The notes under the pieces: generated by a model | Told to the model about the DNA's origin: nothing | Databases searched by the model: none | Seen by the model: only the letters and a program-made list of their open reading frames with translations | Part shown: positions 26,267-36,806 of the stretch, in pieces | How positions within the stretch are numbered: position 1 is the first letter of the stretch | Layout of the letters: every line of letters starts with the position of its first letter | NCBI RefSeq assembly: GCF_000264295.1 | Contig: NZ_AJXT01000045.1 | Location: forward strand, 1 to 64,000 | DNA length: 64,000 nucleotides | Direction: 5' to 3' | Source: Rhodanobacter spathiphylli B39 | Lineage (GTDB): Bacteria; Pseudomonadota; Gammaproteobacteria; Xanthomonadales; Rhodanobacteraceae | Position numbers and translations under genes: made by a program

Positions 26267-27542
26267 GCTTCGTTTTCGGCTGGTCGTCTCCTTCACGCTG
26301 TTCGGCTTCGGCCTCAGCGCGTTGTTTGCGTTCGCCGCGTTGAACATCCGTTCGCGGGTGGAAGACCAGCTGGTCAACGCCAGCCTGCTGGACGACGCCA
26401 AGTACGCGAACCATTACGCGCAGGAACACCCGGAGGCGCCGGGCCCGGGCTCGCAGCTGATCACGGGCATGACCAAGAGCGATCGCACCTTGTACAAGGC
26501 GCCGCTGGCCTGGCAGAACCTGGCCGACACCAATGGCGTGCACGACATCATCGAGCAGAGCGAGGATGGCGACCAGCGGCACTACAAGCTGGCGGTGTAT
26601 CGCGAGAACCACATCATCAGTTTCGTCCGCTACGACGTCACGCGCGAGGAGCTGGGCAAGCAGCAATTGCTCATCAGTGTCATCGCCGCGGTGTTCCTGT
26701 TCGGCCTGCTGTCGCTGGTGCTGGGCCTGTGGCTCTCGCGCAAGGTGCTGAAGCCGGTCAGCGAGCTGGCCAATCGTCTGCGCGATTTCCGCAAGGCCGG
26801 CAAGGCCGAGCCGCTGGCGCCGCATTTCGCCGACGACGAGGTGGGCGAGCTGGCGCATGCGCTGGACGAGTATTCGGCGCGGCTCACCGCGATGGTCGAG
26901 CGCGACCGCGAATTCAATTCCGACGTGAGCCATGAATTGCGCACGCCGCTGGCGGTGATCGCCAGCACCACCGAATTGCTGCAGGGCTCGCCCGATCTCA
27001 CCGAAAAGCTGAGCGAGCGGCTGAAGCGGATCGAGCGCGCCTCGCGCCAGGCCACCGAGCTGATCGAGGCCTTGCTGCTGCTGTCGCGCGCCGAGCGGCG
27101 CGGCCCGACCCGCGGCGAAACCACCGAGGTCGGCAAGGTTGCCGCCGACGTGATCGAGAGCCAGCGTCCCCAGGTGCGCGGCAAGCCGCTCACCGTCGAA
27201 CTGCGCACCGAGCAGCAGGTCAGCGTGAATGCGCCGGCCTCCGTGCTGTCGGTGGCGTTGACCAACCTGATCGGCAACGCGATCAAGTACACGCTCGAAG
27301 GCAGCGTGCAGGTGGTGGTGGGCAACGGCAGCATCGAAGTGATCGACACCGGCCCCGGCATCAAGCCGGAAGATGCCGAGCGCCTGTTCCAGCGCGGCGT
27401 GCGCGGCGAAGGCGCCGGCGGCAGCGGTGCCGGGCTGGGCCTGGCGATCGTGCGCCGGCTGTGCGAACTGTACGGCTGGGACGTCTCGATGCGACCCCGC
27501 AGCGACGCCAACGGCGCGATCGCCAGCATCCGGTTCAGCTGA
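26250..27542 (+). CDS. Membrane sensor histidine kinase
   Basis: A 430-residue sensor. TM1 is at about 8-30, a periplasmic domain of roughly 105 residues follows, and TM2 (about 137-160) leads into a HAMP domain. The H-box is SHELRTPLAV with H228, then the N-box NLIGNAIKY, the G1 box DTGPGIKPEDAERLF and the G2 box GAGLGLAIV. It phosphorylates the overlapping OmpR-type regulator. The ATG at 26250 is inside the regulator gene. The periplasmic part has no recognised ligand domain. Palindromic repeat element g begins 18 nt after its stop. Confidence 0.92.
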   Translation: MQSRRKLRFRLVVSFTLFGFGLSALFAFAALNIRSRVEDQLVNASLLDDAKYANHYAQEHPEAPGPGSQLITGMTKSDRTLYKAPLAWQNLADTNGVHDIIEQSEDGDQRHYKLAVYRENHIISFVRYDVTREELGKQQLLISVIAAVFLFGLLSLVLGLWLSRKVLKPVSELANRLRDFRKAGKAEPLAPHFADDEVGELAHALDEYSARLTAMVERDREFNSDVSHELRTPLAVIASTTELLQGSPDLTEKLSERLKRIERASRQATELIEALLLLSRAERRGPTRGETTEVGKVAADVIESQRPQVRGKPLTVELRTEQQVSVNAPASVLSVALTNLIGNAIKYTLEGSVQVVVGNGSIEVIDTGPGIKPEDAERLFQRGVRGEGAGGSGAGLGLAIVRRLCELYGWDVSMRPRSDANGAIASIRFS

Positions 27543-27560
27543 ATTCCTGTTTCCCGAGAG

Positions 27561-27709
27561 TCAAGAGCGACCCCACCCCAACCCTCCCCTGCGTTGCAGG
27601 AGAGGGAGTCAGGCGGCGTTGCTCCTCCCCCTGCGTGCAGGGGAGGGAGCTGGGCGGCGTTGCTCCTCCCCCTGCGGGCAGGGGGAGGCCGGGAGGGGGT
27701 TGCTCTTGA
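27561..27709. repeat. Composite palindromic repeat (element g)
   Basis: Starts TCAAGAGCGACCCCACCCC and ends GGGGTTGCTCTTGA, giving 14-bp terminal inverted repeats with one mismatch. It holds three hairpins, with near-identical 31-nt GGAGGG...GTTGCTCCTCCCCCTGC segments duplicated inside. It sits between convergent genes, and its end is 1 nt from the ilvE stop. Confidence 0.9.
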
Positions 27710-27710
27710 C

Positions 27711-28628
27711 TCAGACCTGCTCCAGCCAGCCCCACTTGTCGTGGGTGCGACCGTCGAACAGGCCGAAGAACAGTTCCTGCAGGCGGCGGGTGACGCGGCC
27801 CGCGGTGCCGTTGCCGATCTGCTTGCCGTCGACCGAGCGGATCGGGGTGACTTCGGCGGCGGTGCCGCACATCAGGATCTCGTCGGCGAGGTAGAGGTAC
27901 TCGCGCGGCAGGTCGCGTTCGACCACTTCGATGCCGTCTTCGCGGGCCAGCGTCTTCAGCGTGTCGCGGGTGATGCCGGTGAGGATCGAGGCGCTGGCCG
28001 GGGTGGTGTGCAGCACCCCGTCGAAGACCAGGAACAGGTTCTCGCCGGCACCTTCGCTGAGCAGGCCGCTGGAGGCCAGCGCGATGCCCTCACCGAAGCC
28101 GAGGCGACGCGCTTCGCGTGCGATCAGCTGACCGGAAAGGTAGTTGCCGCCGGCCTTGGCGCCGGCCGGGATGGTGTTCGGCGCGAAGCGCTGCCAGCTG
28201 GACACGCAGGCGGTGATGCCGTTTTCCAGGGCCTCTGGCCCCAGGTACGGGCCCATCGGCCACGCCGCCACGGCGACGTCGATCGGGGTTTCCGCGGACA
28301 GGCCGAAGCCGCCCAGGCCCCGGTAGGCCACCGGGCGCAGGTAGGACGCGCCCAGGCCGTTCTTCTTGATCACCGCGCGGCAGGCCGCAGCCAGTTCGTC
28401 GGCCGTGTACGGCAGCGCCATGTCGTAGATCTTGGCCGACTGGTACAGCCGGTTGATGTGGTCGGTCAGGCGGAAGATCGCGGCGCCGTCGGGGGTGGCG
28501 TAGCTGCGGATGCCTTCGAATACCGACGAACCGTAGTGCAGGGCGTGGGACATCACGTGGGTGGTCGCCTGGGCCCACGGCTTGATCTCACCGTTCTGCC
28601 AGATCCACTCGGGGTACTGCTGGGCCAT
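27711..28628 (-). CDS. ilvE: Branched-chain amino acid aminotransferase
   Basis: Fold-type IV PLP aminotransferase of 305 residues that makes valine, isoleucine and leucine from their keto acids with glutamate. Visible features are the WIWQNGEIKPW start, HYGSSVFEGIRSY, the PLP lysine near K158 in AGAKAGGNYLSG, the SEGAGENLF segment and the TGITRDTL phosphate-binding loop. The ATG at 28628 (MAQQYPEWIW) matches the family; the longer frame upstream does not. It stands alone, convergent with the sensor kinase gene. Confidence 0.94.
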   Translation of the reverse strand: MAQQYPEWIWQNGEIKPWAQATTHVMSHALHYGSSVFEGIRSYATPDGAAIFRLTDHINRLYQSAKIYDMALPYTADELAAACRAVIKKNGLGASYLRPVAYRGLGGFGLSAETPIDVAVAAWPMGPYLGPEALENGITACVSSWQRFAPNTIPAGAKAGGNYLSGQLIAREARRLGFGEGIALASSGLLSEGAGENLFLVFDGVLHTTPASASILTGITRDTLKTLAREDGIEVVERDLPREYLYLADEILMCGTAAEVTPIRSVDGKQIGNGTAGRVTRRLQELFFGLFDGRTHDKWGWLEQV

Positions 28629-28694
28629 GTCGATTCTCCAGTGGGGACCGCCCATGATAGCTGCTGTCGGCCGAGCCGGCGTCAATGGGCGCCT

Positions 28695-29276
28695 TCAGTC
28701 AGCGTTGCGCAACCACAGGCAGCCGGCCTGGTGGACGATGTCGAAGCGCAGTTCGCGCGGGTTGCCGTTGCCGTCGCTGTCGGCGGTGTGCACCACCAGC
28801 TGATTGCGCGCCGGCGTTGCCGGGGCGGGATCGACGTTCATGGCGAATGGATCGGCGAGGCTGCTTGCCGGGGCGGGCGTCGGCGCGGATTCGTCGGGCG
28901 CCGTCACGTCCAGCAACGGCTGTTTCATCAGCCGGGTCAGCGACTGGATGTCGGCGATGGCCGCGCCGCGACCGTAGCCATCCCACAGCATCATGCCGGC
29001 CAGCCGGTTGGCGTCATGGTTGGCGAAGGCATCGATCACGCCCTGGCGCAACGCACCCAGAGTGGCGGCGCACAGGGTTGGCGTGGTGGTGGCGGTCACC
29101 GCGGGTGCCGACGCGGCGACACGACTGGCCGGGGTGGCCTGCAGCGCGGCGCAGGGCTGGTCGGTGAACACCGCACTGCCATTGGCGCCGATGCAGCGAT
29201 GGATCGGCGTCTGCGCCGCGGCGGGCGCGGCGCAGGCGAGCGCGATCAGGCAGAGCACGGTGGCCAGGCGATACAT
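28695..29276 (-). CDS. Secreted DUF4124 domain protein
   Basis: A 193-residue periplasmic protein. The signal peptide spans about residues 1-21 (MYRLATVLCLIALACAAPAAA). A short DUF4124-like region follows (TPIHRCIGANGSAVFTDQPC, with two cysteines that may pair), then a helical region including DAFANHDANRLAGMMLWDGYG and a C-terminal beta-rich segment. The start at 29276 gives the signal peptide; the frame is open further upstream without similarity. DUF4124 proteins are common in Xanthomonadales, and their function is not known. Confidence 0.75.
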   Translation of the reverse strand: MYRLATVLCLIALACAAPAAAQTPIHRCIGANGSAVFTDQPCAALQATPASRVAASAPAVTATTTPTLCAATLGALRQGVIDAFANHDANRLAGMMLWDGYGRGAAIADIQSLTRLMKQPLLDVTAPDESAPTPAPASSLADPFAMNVDPAPATPARNQLVVHTADSDGNGNPRELRFDIVHQAGCLWLRNAD

Positions 29277-29302
29277 CGCGCCAGCATACCCGCCACCGCG
29301 TC

Positions 29303-30127
29303 TCAGGAAAGCTGCTGCAGTACCGCCTGCGTGGCGCGGGCCCGGTTCAGCGTGTAGAAGTGCAGGCCGGGCGCGCCGCCGTCGAGCAGGCGCCGGCACA
29401 GCTGTGCCACCACTTCGGCACCCAGCGCGCGCACCGCATCGGCATCGTCGCCGTGGGCCTGCATGCGCTTGGAGATCCAGCGCGGGATCTCCGCGCCGCA
29501 CATCTCGGAGAAACGCCGCAGCTGGCTGAAGTTGGTGATCGGCATGATGCCCGGCACGATCGGCACGTCGACGCCGAGCTTGCGCACGTCGTCGACGAAA
29601 CGGAAGTACGCGTCGGGGTTGAAGAAATACTGGGTGATCGCGCCGTTCGCGCCGGCGTCGATCTTGGCCTTGAAATGCTGCAGGTCGCGCAGCGCGTCAT
29701 CGGCCTGTGGATGGGTTTCGGGATACGCCGCGACCTCGATGTGGAAGTGGTCGCCGCAGTGCGCGCGGATGAAGGCCACCAGCTCGGCCGCGTAACGGAA
29801 GTCGCCCGCCGTGGCCATGCCCGAGGGCATGTCGCCGCGCAGCGCCACCAGCCGCCGGTAGCCGGCCGCGCGGTAACCGTCCAGCAGTTCGGTGATCTCG
29901 GCCTTGGTGCCGCCCATGCAGGACAGGTGCGGCGCCACCGGCAGGCCATGCTGCGCGTGCAGCCGCGCCACGGTGTCCCCGGTATAGCTGAGCGTGGACC
30001 CGCCCGCGCCGAACGTGACGGAGGCGTATTCCGGCTGGTGCGCCTTCAGCACCTGCGCGGCGCGATCCAGCTGCGCGCGTTGTTCATCGGTCTTGGGCGG
30101 GAAGAACTCGAAGCTGATCGACGGCAT
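29303..30127 (-). CDS. metF: 5,10-methylenetetrahydrofolate reductase
   Basis: FAD-dependent TIM-barrel enzyme of 274 residues that makes 5-methyltetrahydrofolate for methionine synthesis. It begins MPSISFEFFPPKTDEQR and contains the TFGAGGSTL folate/FAD loop, HLSCMGGTK, LVALRGDMP, the catalytic-region GANGAITQYFFNPDAY and VPIVPGIMPI. Length is standard for the family. It lies with ahcY on the same strand but is separated from it by repeat element h and the ahcY terminator, so it has its own transcript. Confidence 0.95.
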   Translation of the reverse strand: MPSISFEFFPPKTDEQRAQLDRAAQVLKAHQPEYASVTFGAGGSTLSYTGDTVARLHAQHGLPVAPHLSCMGGTKAEITELLDGYRAAGYRRLVALRGDMPSGMATAGDFRYAAELVAFIRAHCGDHFHIEVAAYPETHPQADDALRDLQHFKAKIDAGANGAITQYFFNPDAYFRFVDDVRKLGVDVPIVPGIMPITNFSQLRRFSEMCGAEIPRWISKRMQAHGDDADAVRALGAEVVAQLCRRLLDGGAPGLHFYTLNRARATQAVLQQLS

Positions 30128-30190
30128 CGCTGGGCATCCGGTGGGCGGTGCCGGCGAGTATATATCTTTGTTTCGCGATGAAGCGATAGA

Positions 30191-30347
30191 TCAAGAGCGA
30201 CCCCACCCCGGCCCTCCCCTGCGAGCAGGGGAGGGAGCAGAGGCGCCGGGTTGACTCCTCGCGCTGCGCAGCAGGGGAGGGAGCAGAGGCGCCGGGTTGA
30301 TTCCTCCCCCTGCGCAGCAGGGGGAGGGCAGGAGGGGGTGCTCTTGA
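30191..30347. repeat. Composite palindromic repeat (element h)
   Basis: Starts TCAAGAGCGACCCCACCCC and ends GGGGGTGCTCTTGA. It contains three CTCCCCTGC/GCAGGGGAG-type hairpins and a duplicated internal GGAGCAGAGGCGCCGGGTTGA unit. It lies between the metF start and the ahcY terminator. Confidence 0.9.
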
Positions 30348-30357
30348 TCTTCTCCAC

Positions 30358-30390
30358 AAAAAAAACGGGGCGCATCGCTGCGCCCCGTTT
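30358..30390 (-). terminator. Rho-independent terminator of ahcY
   Basis: On the minus strand, AAACGGGGCGC (30390-30380) pairs with GCGCCCCGTTT (30373-30363) around a 6-nt loop, followed by a run of T residues (A-run at 30358-30365 on the plus strand). It lies 40 nt after the ahcY stop. Confidence 0.92.
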
Positions 30391-30429
30391 CACATCAGAC
30401 CAGGGAGGTTGCCTCCCCGCCCACCGCTG

Positions 30430-31869
<1,440 letters not shown>

Positions 31870-31954
31870 GGATATCTCCGGTTAGTGCGAGGCTTCCGTG
31901 AAGAGTCCGGCATGGATGGCCGGTCTTTCTTCGCGAAGGGACTCGCGTAGAGCA

Positions 31955-32081
31955 ACCGGGCGCCGTTGTGGAACGTGCCGCGCCGAGCCTGGCCGTTGTC
32001 GTGAAGAGTCCGCACGGGATGTGCGGGGCATTGCGGACGTATCCGCATTCACGACGACGGTCGCAGCGCCCCTCGGCGGGC
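31955..32081 (-). promoter_or_regulatory. SAH riboswitch upstream of ahcY
   Basis: On the minus strand P1 pairs CGCCGAG (32078-32072) with CTCGGCG (31987-31981). The conserved GGGCGCTGCGACC and GGCCAGGCTCGG segments of the SAH aptamer are both present, and the pseudoknot pairs GGGCGC with the downstream GCGCCC (about 31963-31958). P2 closes with GTCGTGAA/TTCACGAC and carries two extra hairpins (32032-32047 and 32010-32026). SAH riboswitches activate ahcY-type genes when SAH accumulates. The match is by motif and pairing; a covariance search would confirm it. Confidence 0.9.
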
Positions 32082-32095
32082 AGTGCAAAGGAGAC

Positions 32096-32101
32096 ATTGT
32101 A
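32096..32101 (-). promoter_or_regulatory. Probable -10 box of the ahcY transcript
   Basis: TACAAT on the minus strand lies about 15 nt before the first riboswitch helix, a suitable distance for transcription to start near 32089. No strong -35 hexamer is visible. Confidence 0.5.
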
Positions 32102-32191
32102 GCGGCAGACATGAGCTTATGCCGCATCGTCGGGTGTCTCCCGGACCAGGATTGGTTAGGCTGGGGGCTTGACCAGCCAGGGAGCCACCGC

Positions 32192-34897
32192 GTGGAACAG
32201 AGTCGCGAACCCGAATTCCTGCCGCCGGACGGCCCGCTGCGCGAGGACGTGAGCCGGCTCGGCGCGATGGTCGGCCGCATGCTGGCCGAACAGCGCGGCG
32301 ACGCGTTCTTCCGGCGCGTGGAGCAGGTGCGCACCGCGGCCATCCATCGTCGCCGCGAAGGTGCTTCGGTGGACGAGCTGGCCGACTCGCTGGCCGGCCA
32401 GGATGCCGCCCAGGCCGAGGCGCTGGCTCGCGCGTTCGCCACCTACTTCCAGGCCGTCAACACGGCCGAGCGGGTGCATCGCATCCGTCGCCGCCGCGAC
32501 TACCAGCGCGAGGGCAGCGCGCCGCAGCCCGAATCGCTGCTGGCCGTGCTGGGTCGGCTCAAGGCCGAAGGCGTCGGCGCCGACGAACTGGTCGGCTGGC
32601 TCGACCGCCTGTGGATCGAGCCGGTGTTCACTGCGCATCCCACCGAAGCCGTGCGCCGCTCGCTGCTGGAGAAGGAGCAGGCGATCGTGGCCTCGCTGAT
32701 CGATGGTTTCGATCCCCAGCGCACGCCGCAGGAATGTCGCGAGGACGACCAGCGCATCTACATGGCGCTGTCCGCCGGCTGGCAGACCGCCGAGGCCTCG
32801 CCGGTGCGGCCCAGCGTGCAGGACGAGCGCGAGCACGTGGACTTCTACCTGACCCATCCGCTGTACCGGATCGTGCCGGCGCTGTACGAATCGCTGGCCC
32901 AGGCGCTGCAGGACACCTACGGCCTGGCGATCCGCCTGCCGCGGCTGCTGCGCTTCGCCAGCTGGGTCGGCGGCGACATGGACGGCAACCCCAACGTGGG
33001 CGCCGACACCATCGCCGACTGCCTCGACTCGCAGCGGGCCATGGTCATCGAGCGCTATCGCGAAGACGTGGCCGCGCTGGCGCGGGCGCTCAGCCAGACC
33101 GAGGGCCGCGTCGAGGTCACCGGGGCCTTGCTGGCACGCCTGGCCGATTACCGGGCGCGCTTTCCCGCGGCCGCGGCGCAGATCCGCCCGCGCCACGCCG
33201 ACATGCCGTACCGCTGCCTGCTGCAGCTGATCGGCGCGCGACTGGCGCTGACCCAGGAGCTGCAAACGGACGGCTATGCGTCCAGCCAGGAATTGCTCGA
33301 CGACCTGCAGCTGATCGCCGACAGCCTGCTGCAGCATCATGGCGTCCATGCCGGCGCCTATTCGGTCGAACGCCTGCTGTGCCGCGTGCGCACTTTCGGC
33401 TTCCACCTGGCCCGGCTCGACGTGCGGCAGGATTCGCGTGTGCACGACGACGCCCTGGCGGCGCTGCTCGGTGATGCGGAGTGGGCCAGCCGCGAGGGTG
33501 CCGAACGCGCCGATCGCCTGCGTCCGTACGCCAGCGGCGAGGCGAGGTTTCCCGACAGCGACGACGACAGCGCCACGTCCCTGCAGGCCGTGTTCGCCAC
33601 CTTGCGCGACAGCCGGCAAAGCCACGGCGTCGAGGCCACCGGCCTGTACATCATCAGCATGGCGCGCAGCGCCGCCGACGTGCTGGCAGTGCTGGCACTG
33701 GCGCGGCGGGGCGGGCTGGTCGACGAGACGAAGGACGTGCCGCTCAACATTGCTCCGCTGTTCGAGACCGTCGACGACCTGAGGAACGCGCCGGCCACGC
33801 TGCGCGCACTGCTCGACGATCCGGTCTACCGTCGCCACCTCGCCGCGCGGGGCGACCAGCAGTGGGTGATGCTGGGTTACTCCGACAGCGGCAAGGACGG
33901 CGGCACGCTGGCCTCGCGCTGGGGCTTGCAGCGCGCCCAGGTGGAGTTGCTGGAGGTGGCGAACGAAGCGCGCATCCAGCTGGCCTTCTTCCACGGTCGC
34001 GGCGGCTCGGCCAGCCGCGGCGGCGCGCGCATCACGCCGGCGCTGATGTCCTCGCCGCGGGGCGCAGTGGCCGGCGTGTTGCGGGTGACCGAGCAGGGCG
34101 AGGTGATCCATCGTAAGTACGGCATCCGTGCGCTGGCGCTGCGCAATCTGGAACAGACGGTCGGCGCGGTGCTGCGCGCCAGCCTGCGGCCACGCGAAAG
34201 CGAGCCGCGCGAACGGCGCTGGCGCGAGCAGATGGACGCCTTGTCCGCGGCCAGCCGCAAGACCTACCGGGCCTTCGTCGAGCGCGCGGGCTTCGTCGAC
34301 TATTTTCGCAGCGCCACCCCGGTGGACGTGATCGAGCAGATGACCCTGGGCTCGCGCCCGGCCAGTCGCCGCAGCATGCGCGGCGTGCAGGACCTGCGCG
34401 CGATCCCGTGGGTGTTCGCCTGGACCCAGTGCCGCTCGATCCTGCCCGGCTGGTACGGCCTGGGCAGCGCGCTGGAGCAGGGCGCGGGGGAGTTCGGTGA
34501 GGACGCGCTGGCCGGGATGGCGCGCGACTGGCCGTTCTTCGCCAACCTGCTCGACGACGTGGAGATGGTGCTGGCCAAGTGCGACCTCGACATCGCCGAG
34601 GCGTTCTCGAAACTGTCCGGCCCGTTGCACGACGAATTCTTCGGCCTGATCCGCGACGAGTTCGCCCGCACCCGTCACTGGCTGCTGCAACTGAAGCGCA
34701 GCGACGCCCTGCTGCAGGACGCCCCGCGCCTGGCCGCCTCGATCCGCCTGCGCAATCCCTACGTCGATCCGATGAGCCTGCTGCAGGTCGACCTGCTGCA
34801 ACGCTGGCGCGACGGCGGCCGCACCGACGACGCCGTGCTGCAGGCCCTGGTCGCCTGCGTCAACGGCGTGTCGCAGGGCCTGCAGAACACCGGCTGA
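32192..34897 (+). CDS. ppc: Phosphoenolpyruvate carboxylase
   Basis: Anaplerotic enzyme of 901 residues that makes oxaloacetate from PEP and bicarbonate. Visible landmarks are the catalytic histidine region [23 protein letters not shown], the TGLYIISM segment, [10 protein letters not shown], the glycine-rich [12 protein letters not shown] loop and [17 protein letters not shown], with the C-terminal [16 protein letters not shown] and a final NTG. GTG at 32192 is chosen because AGGGAG lies 8 nt upstream and length matches relatives; an ATG at 32111 is in frame but lies in the divergent ahcY promoter. It is transcribed away from ahcY. Confidence 0.95.
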   Translation: MEQSREPEFLPPDGPLREDVSRLGAMVGRMLAEQRGDAFFRRVEQVRTAAIHRRREGASVDELADSLAGQDAAQAEALARAFATYFQAVNTAERVHRIRRRRDYQREGSAPQPESLLAVLGRLKAEGVGADELVGWLDRLWIEPVFTAHPTEAVRRSLLEKEQAIVASLIDGFDPQRTPQECREDDQRIYMALSAGWQTAEASPVRPSVQDEREHVDFYLTHPLYRIVPALYESLAQALQDTYGLAIRLPRLLRFASWVGGDMDGNPNVGADTIADCLDSQRAMVIERYREDVAALARALSQTEGRVEVTGALLARLADYRARFPAAAAQIRPRHADMPYRCLLQLIGARLALTQELQTDGYASSQELLDDLQLIADSLLQHHGVHAGAYSVERLLCRVRTFGFHLARLDVRQDSRVHDDALAALLGDAEWASREGAERADRLRPYASGEARFPDSDDDSATSLQAVFATLRDSRQSHGVEATGLYIISMARSAADVLAVLALARRGGLVDETKDVPLNIAPLFETVDDLRNAPATLRALLDDPVYRRHLAARGDQQWVMLGYSDSGKDGGTLASRWGLQRAQVELLEVANEARIQLAFFHGRGGSASRGGARITPALMSSPRGAVAGVLRVTEQGEVIHRKYGIRALALRNLEQTVGAVLRASLRPRESEPRERRWREQMDALSAASRKTYRAFVERAGFVDYFRSATPVDVIEQMTLGSRPASRRSMRGVQDLRAIPWVFAWTQCRSILPGWYGLGSALEQGAGEFGEDALAGMARDWPFFANLLDDVEMVLAKCDLDIAEAFSKLSGPLHDEFFGLIRDEFARTRHWLLQLKRSDALLQDAPRLAASIRLRNPYVDPMSLLQVDLLQRWRDGGRTDDAVLQALVACVNGVSQGLQNTG

Positions 34898-34916
34898 TAC
34901 ATTCCATGGGGGCACC

Positions 34917-36629
34917 ATGCAAGGATGGCTTTTTTGGCTGGGACTTCTGCAGGCGGCACCGGTGGTCGCAACGCCGTGCGCCAGCCTGGACCGCTGCATG
35001 CAAGAGTTTCACGTCGCCGCGTCAACGTTGACGCCTGGCACGTGGTACCCGTCGTGCGATGCCTTGCGCGAACGGTTCGAAGTCTACGGTGAAGAAGCCA
35101 AGCAACGATTGCTGGCCACGGCCAATGCCTCGAACCCGGCCGAGCGCGACATCGCGGGTTGCCTGCTGGCGGGCTGGCCGGCGTGGTCGCCATCCGACCT
35201 TCCAGCGCTGAAGCAGGCGATCTCGCGTGAACGCGGTGGCGGCTGGATTGTGCGCGCGCTGGCGAAGTTTCCGGTCGAACAGGCCGCGGCCTTGGTCATC
35301 CCGATCGTCGAGCGCGAAGGCGGGATGAACCAGGCCGGTTTCGTGCTGGGCGAAATGCTGCCCCGGGCCTTGCCGCAGGTGTTGCGCAGGATGGCCCACG
35401 CACCCGGGGCCGAACGCGACAACCTCGCTGCCGCGCTGTCATTTGACTCCTCGCTCCCCGAAGCAGCTCCCTCCCGGACCCCCATGCTGCAGGCTCTGGT
35501 CGACGCAGCGACGAATCGTTCGCTTCCCGCCGACGAGCGGGAGCAGGCGCTGCGGCTCGTTGCCGCCTTCGGCGAGCGGGCACGCTCGCACGGCGCTGCG
35601 ATCCGGCCCCTGGCCAGTGACCGTGACCCGCGGTTGCGCAAGGCTGCGCATTCCGCCTTGCGCTCCATGCTTGATCCTTCAGTGCTGGGGGAGATCCTGG
35701 CCAGCTGTCCGCCGCCAGGAACCGAGGCTGCGTTCAAGCCGGATCCCGGCGCGCCACCGCCGCTGGTGGATGCGCCCGGCGAAAGCGAGGCAGCCGATTG
35801 CTTCGGCGCCTTGGCCGGCATGGGGCAGGATGTCGGACAGGTGGCGCCGCAACTGCTGCCTTATCTGGAATCCACGTCCTGGCGATGGCGGATGCAGACT
35901 GCGGAGGCGCTCGGCCAGTTGGGCAACCGTTCGGTGAGTTCGGCCCTGCATCCCCTGCTTCAGGACCGCGACTGGCAAGTCGTGGCCGCCACGATTCTTG
36001 CCGAGGTCCGGCTGGGCGACGAGACAGCCGTTCCGGCGCTGCGGCAGGTCGCGCAGACACACTGGTTTGCCGCAGTCCGGCGCGCCGCCGACGAGGCCGT
36101 CGCGGCCCTGCAGGCGGGCAAGCCCAAGGCGCTGGAATCGCTGTACAGGACGGATAACCGGTTCGCCAACCTGCTCTGGAACAATCCGCTCGCCAAGGAG
36201 GCGGCCAGCTGTGCATTGCCTGCGGCGACGCGAGCGCCAATGAGCTTGGATCTTCACGGCGGCACGCTCGGCGGAAGCGATCGCGGGGAGTTTGGCGGCA
36301 ACCTGACATGGATGCGCGCGGGCGCTCCGCCGAAGTTGCTGCTCGAAAGAAACGTCAGCGGCATGCTGAAGTTGTCCGATCGCACGGCGTGGGTGATCAC
36401 CGGCCTGTCGCACATGGGCATGGAATACGCAGCGGTCTACCGGGTCCAGATAGCAGGCGACGGCAAGGTCGCGATCTCCCGCCTGCTGAACCTGCCCGCG
36501 GCCAGTCGCGATCTTTCGATCGACGGAGATGGACTGCGCAGCAGCGGCTGGGTCGGCTCGTACCTGCTGGTCCCCGCGGATGCCGGAGGTAGATCGGTGC
36601 GGATCAGCCGGGTCGATTGCACGCACTGA
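34917..36629 (+). CDS. Secreted HEAT-repeat protein
   Basis: A 570-residue protein with an N-terminal signal peptide (about 1-18: WLFWLGLLQAAPVVA), then a long helical region with HEAT-like repeats. Examples lie around residues 65-160 (SPSDLPALKQAISRE) and 320-400, where MQTAEALGQLG and VVAATILAEVRLG recur at roughly 30-residue intervals. The last 150 residues are beta-rich (LSDRTAWVITGLSHMGMEY and RISRVDC at the end). It follows ppc by 19 nt and precedes the ABC-transporter block by 177 nt. HEAT repeats are protein-binding scaffolds; the partner is unknown. Confidence 0.7.
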   Translation: MQGWLFWLGLLQAAPVVATPCASLDRCMQEFHVAASTLTPGTWYPSCDALRERFEVYGEEAKQRLLATANASNPAERDIAGCLLAGWPAWSPSDLPALKQAISRERGGGWIVRALAKFPVEQAAALVIPIVEREGGMNQAGFVLGEMLPRALPQVLRRMAHAPGAERDNLAAALSFDSSLPEAAPSRTPMLQALVDAATNRSLPADEREQALRLVAAFGERARSHGAAIRPLASDRDPRLRKAAHSALRSMLDPSVLGEILASCPPPGTEAAFKPDPGAPPPLVDAPGESEAADCFGALAGMGQDVGQVAPQLLPYLESTSWRWRMQTAEALGQLGNRSVSSALHPLLQDRDWQVVAATILAEVRLGDETAVPALRQVAQTHWFAAVRRAADEAVAALQAGKPKALESLYRTDNRFANLLWNNPLAKEAASCALPAATRAPMSLDLHGGTLGGSDRGEFGGNLTWMRAGAPPKLLLERNVSGMLKLSDRTAWVITGLSHMGMEYAAVYRVQIAGDGKVAISRLLNLPAASRDLSIDGDGLRSSGWVGSYLLVPADAGGRSVRISRVDCTH

Positions 36630-36662
36630 AGACACTGGATGCGGCGCAGCGGTCGCGATCTT

Positions 36663-36684
36663 GCGCGCCATCATGATGGCGCGC
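36663..36684. promoter_or_regulatory. Perfect 22-bp palindrome upstream of the adaptor gene
   Basis: Two 11-bp half-sites, each reading GCGCGCCATCA on its own strand, meet with no spacer. No T-run follows, so it is unlikely to be an intrinsic terminator. It lies 34 nt after the HEAT-protein stop and 123 nt before the adaptor start and may be an operator for the transporter operon. Confidence 0.45.
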
Positions 36685-36806
36685 CGCGATGTACGACTCC
36701 GGACGCCACTGTCCGTCTTCGAACGGGCGTGATGGTCGACAGGCAGGACGTTTCCTTGTGGGACGGGCATCTGGCGGCGTGGCACGGCCCTTGCTCTGAT
36801 CGGCGC

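Noticed and set aside
36663-36684. The 22-bp palindrome as an intrinsic terminator of the HEAT-protein gene
   Set aside because: No U-tract follows, and a palindrome with no loop bases is a poorer terminator than an operator candidate.
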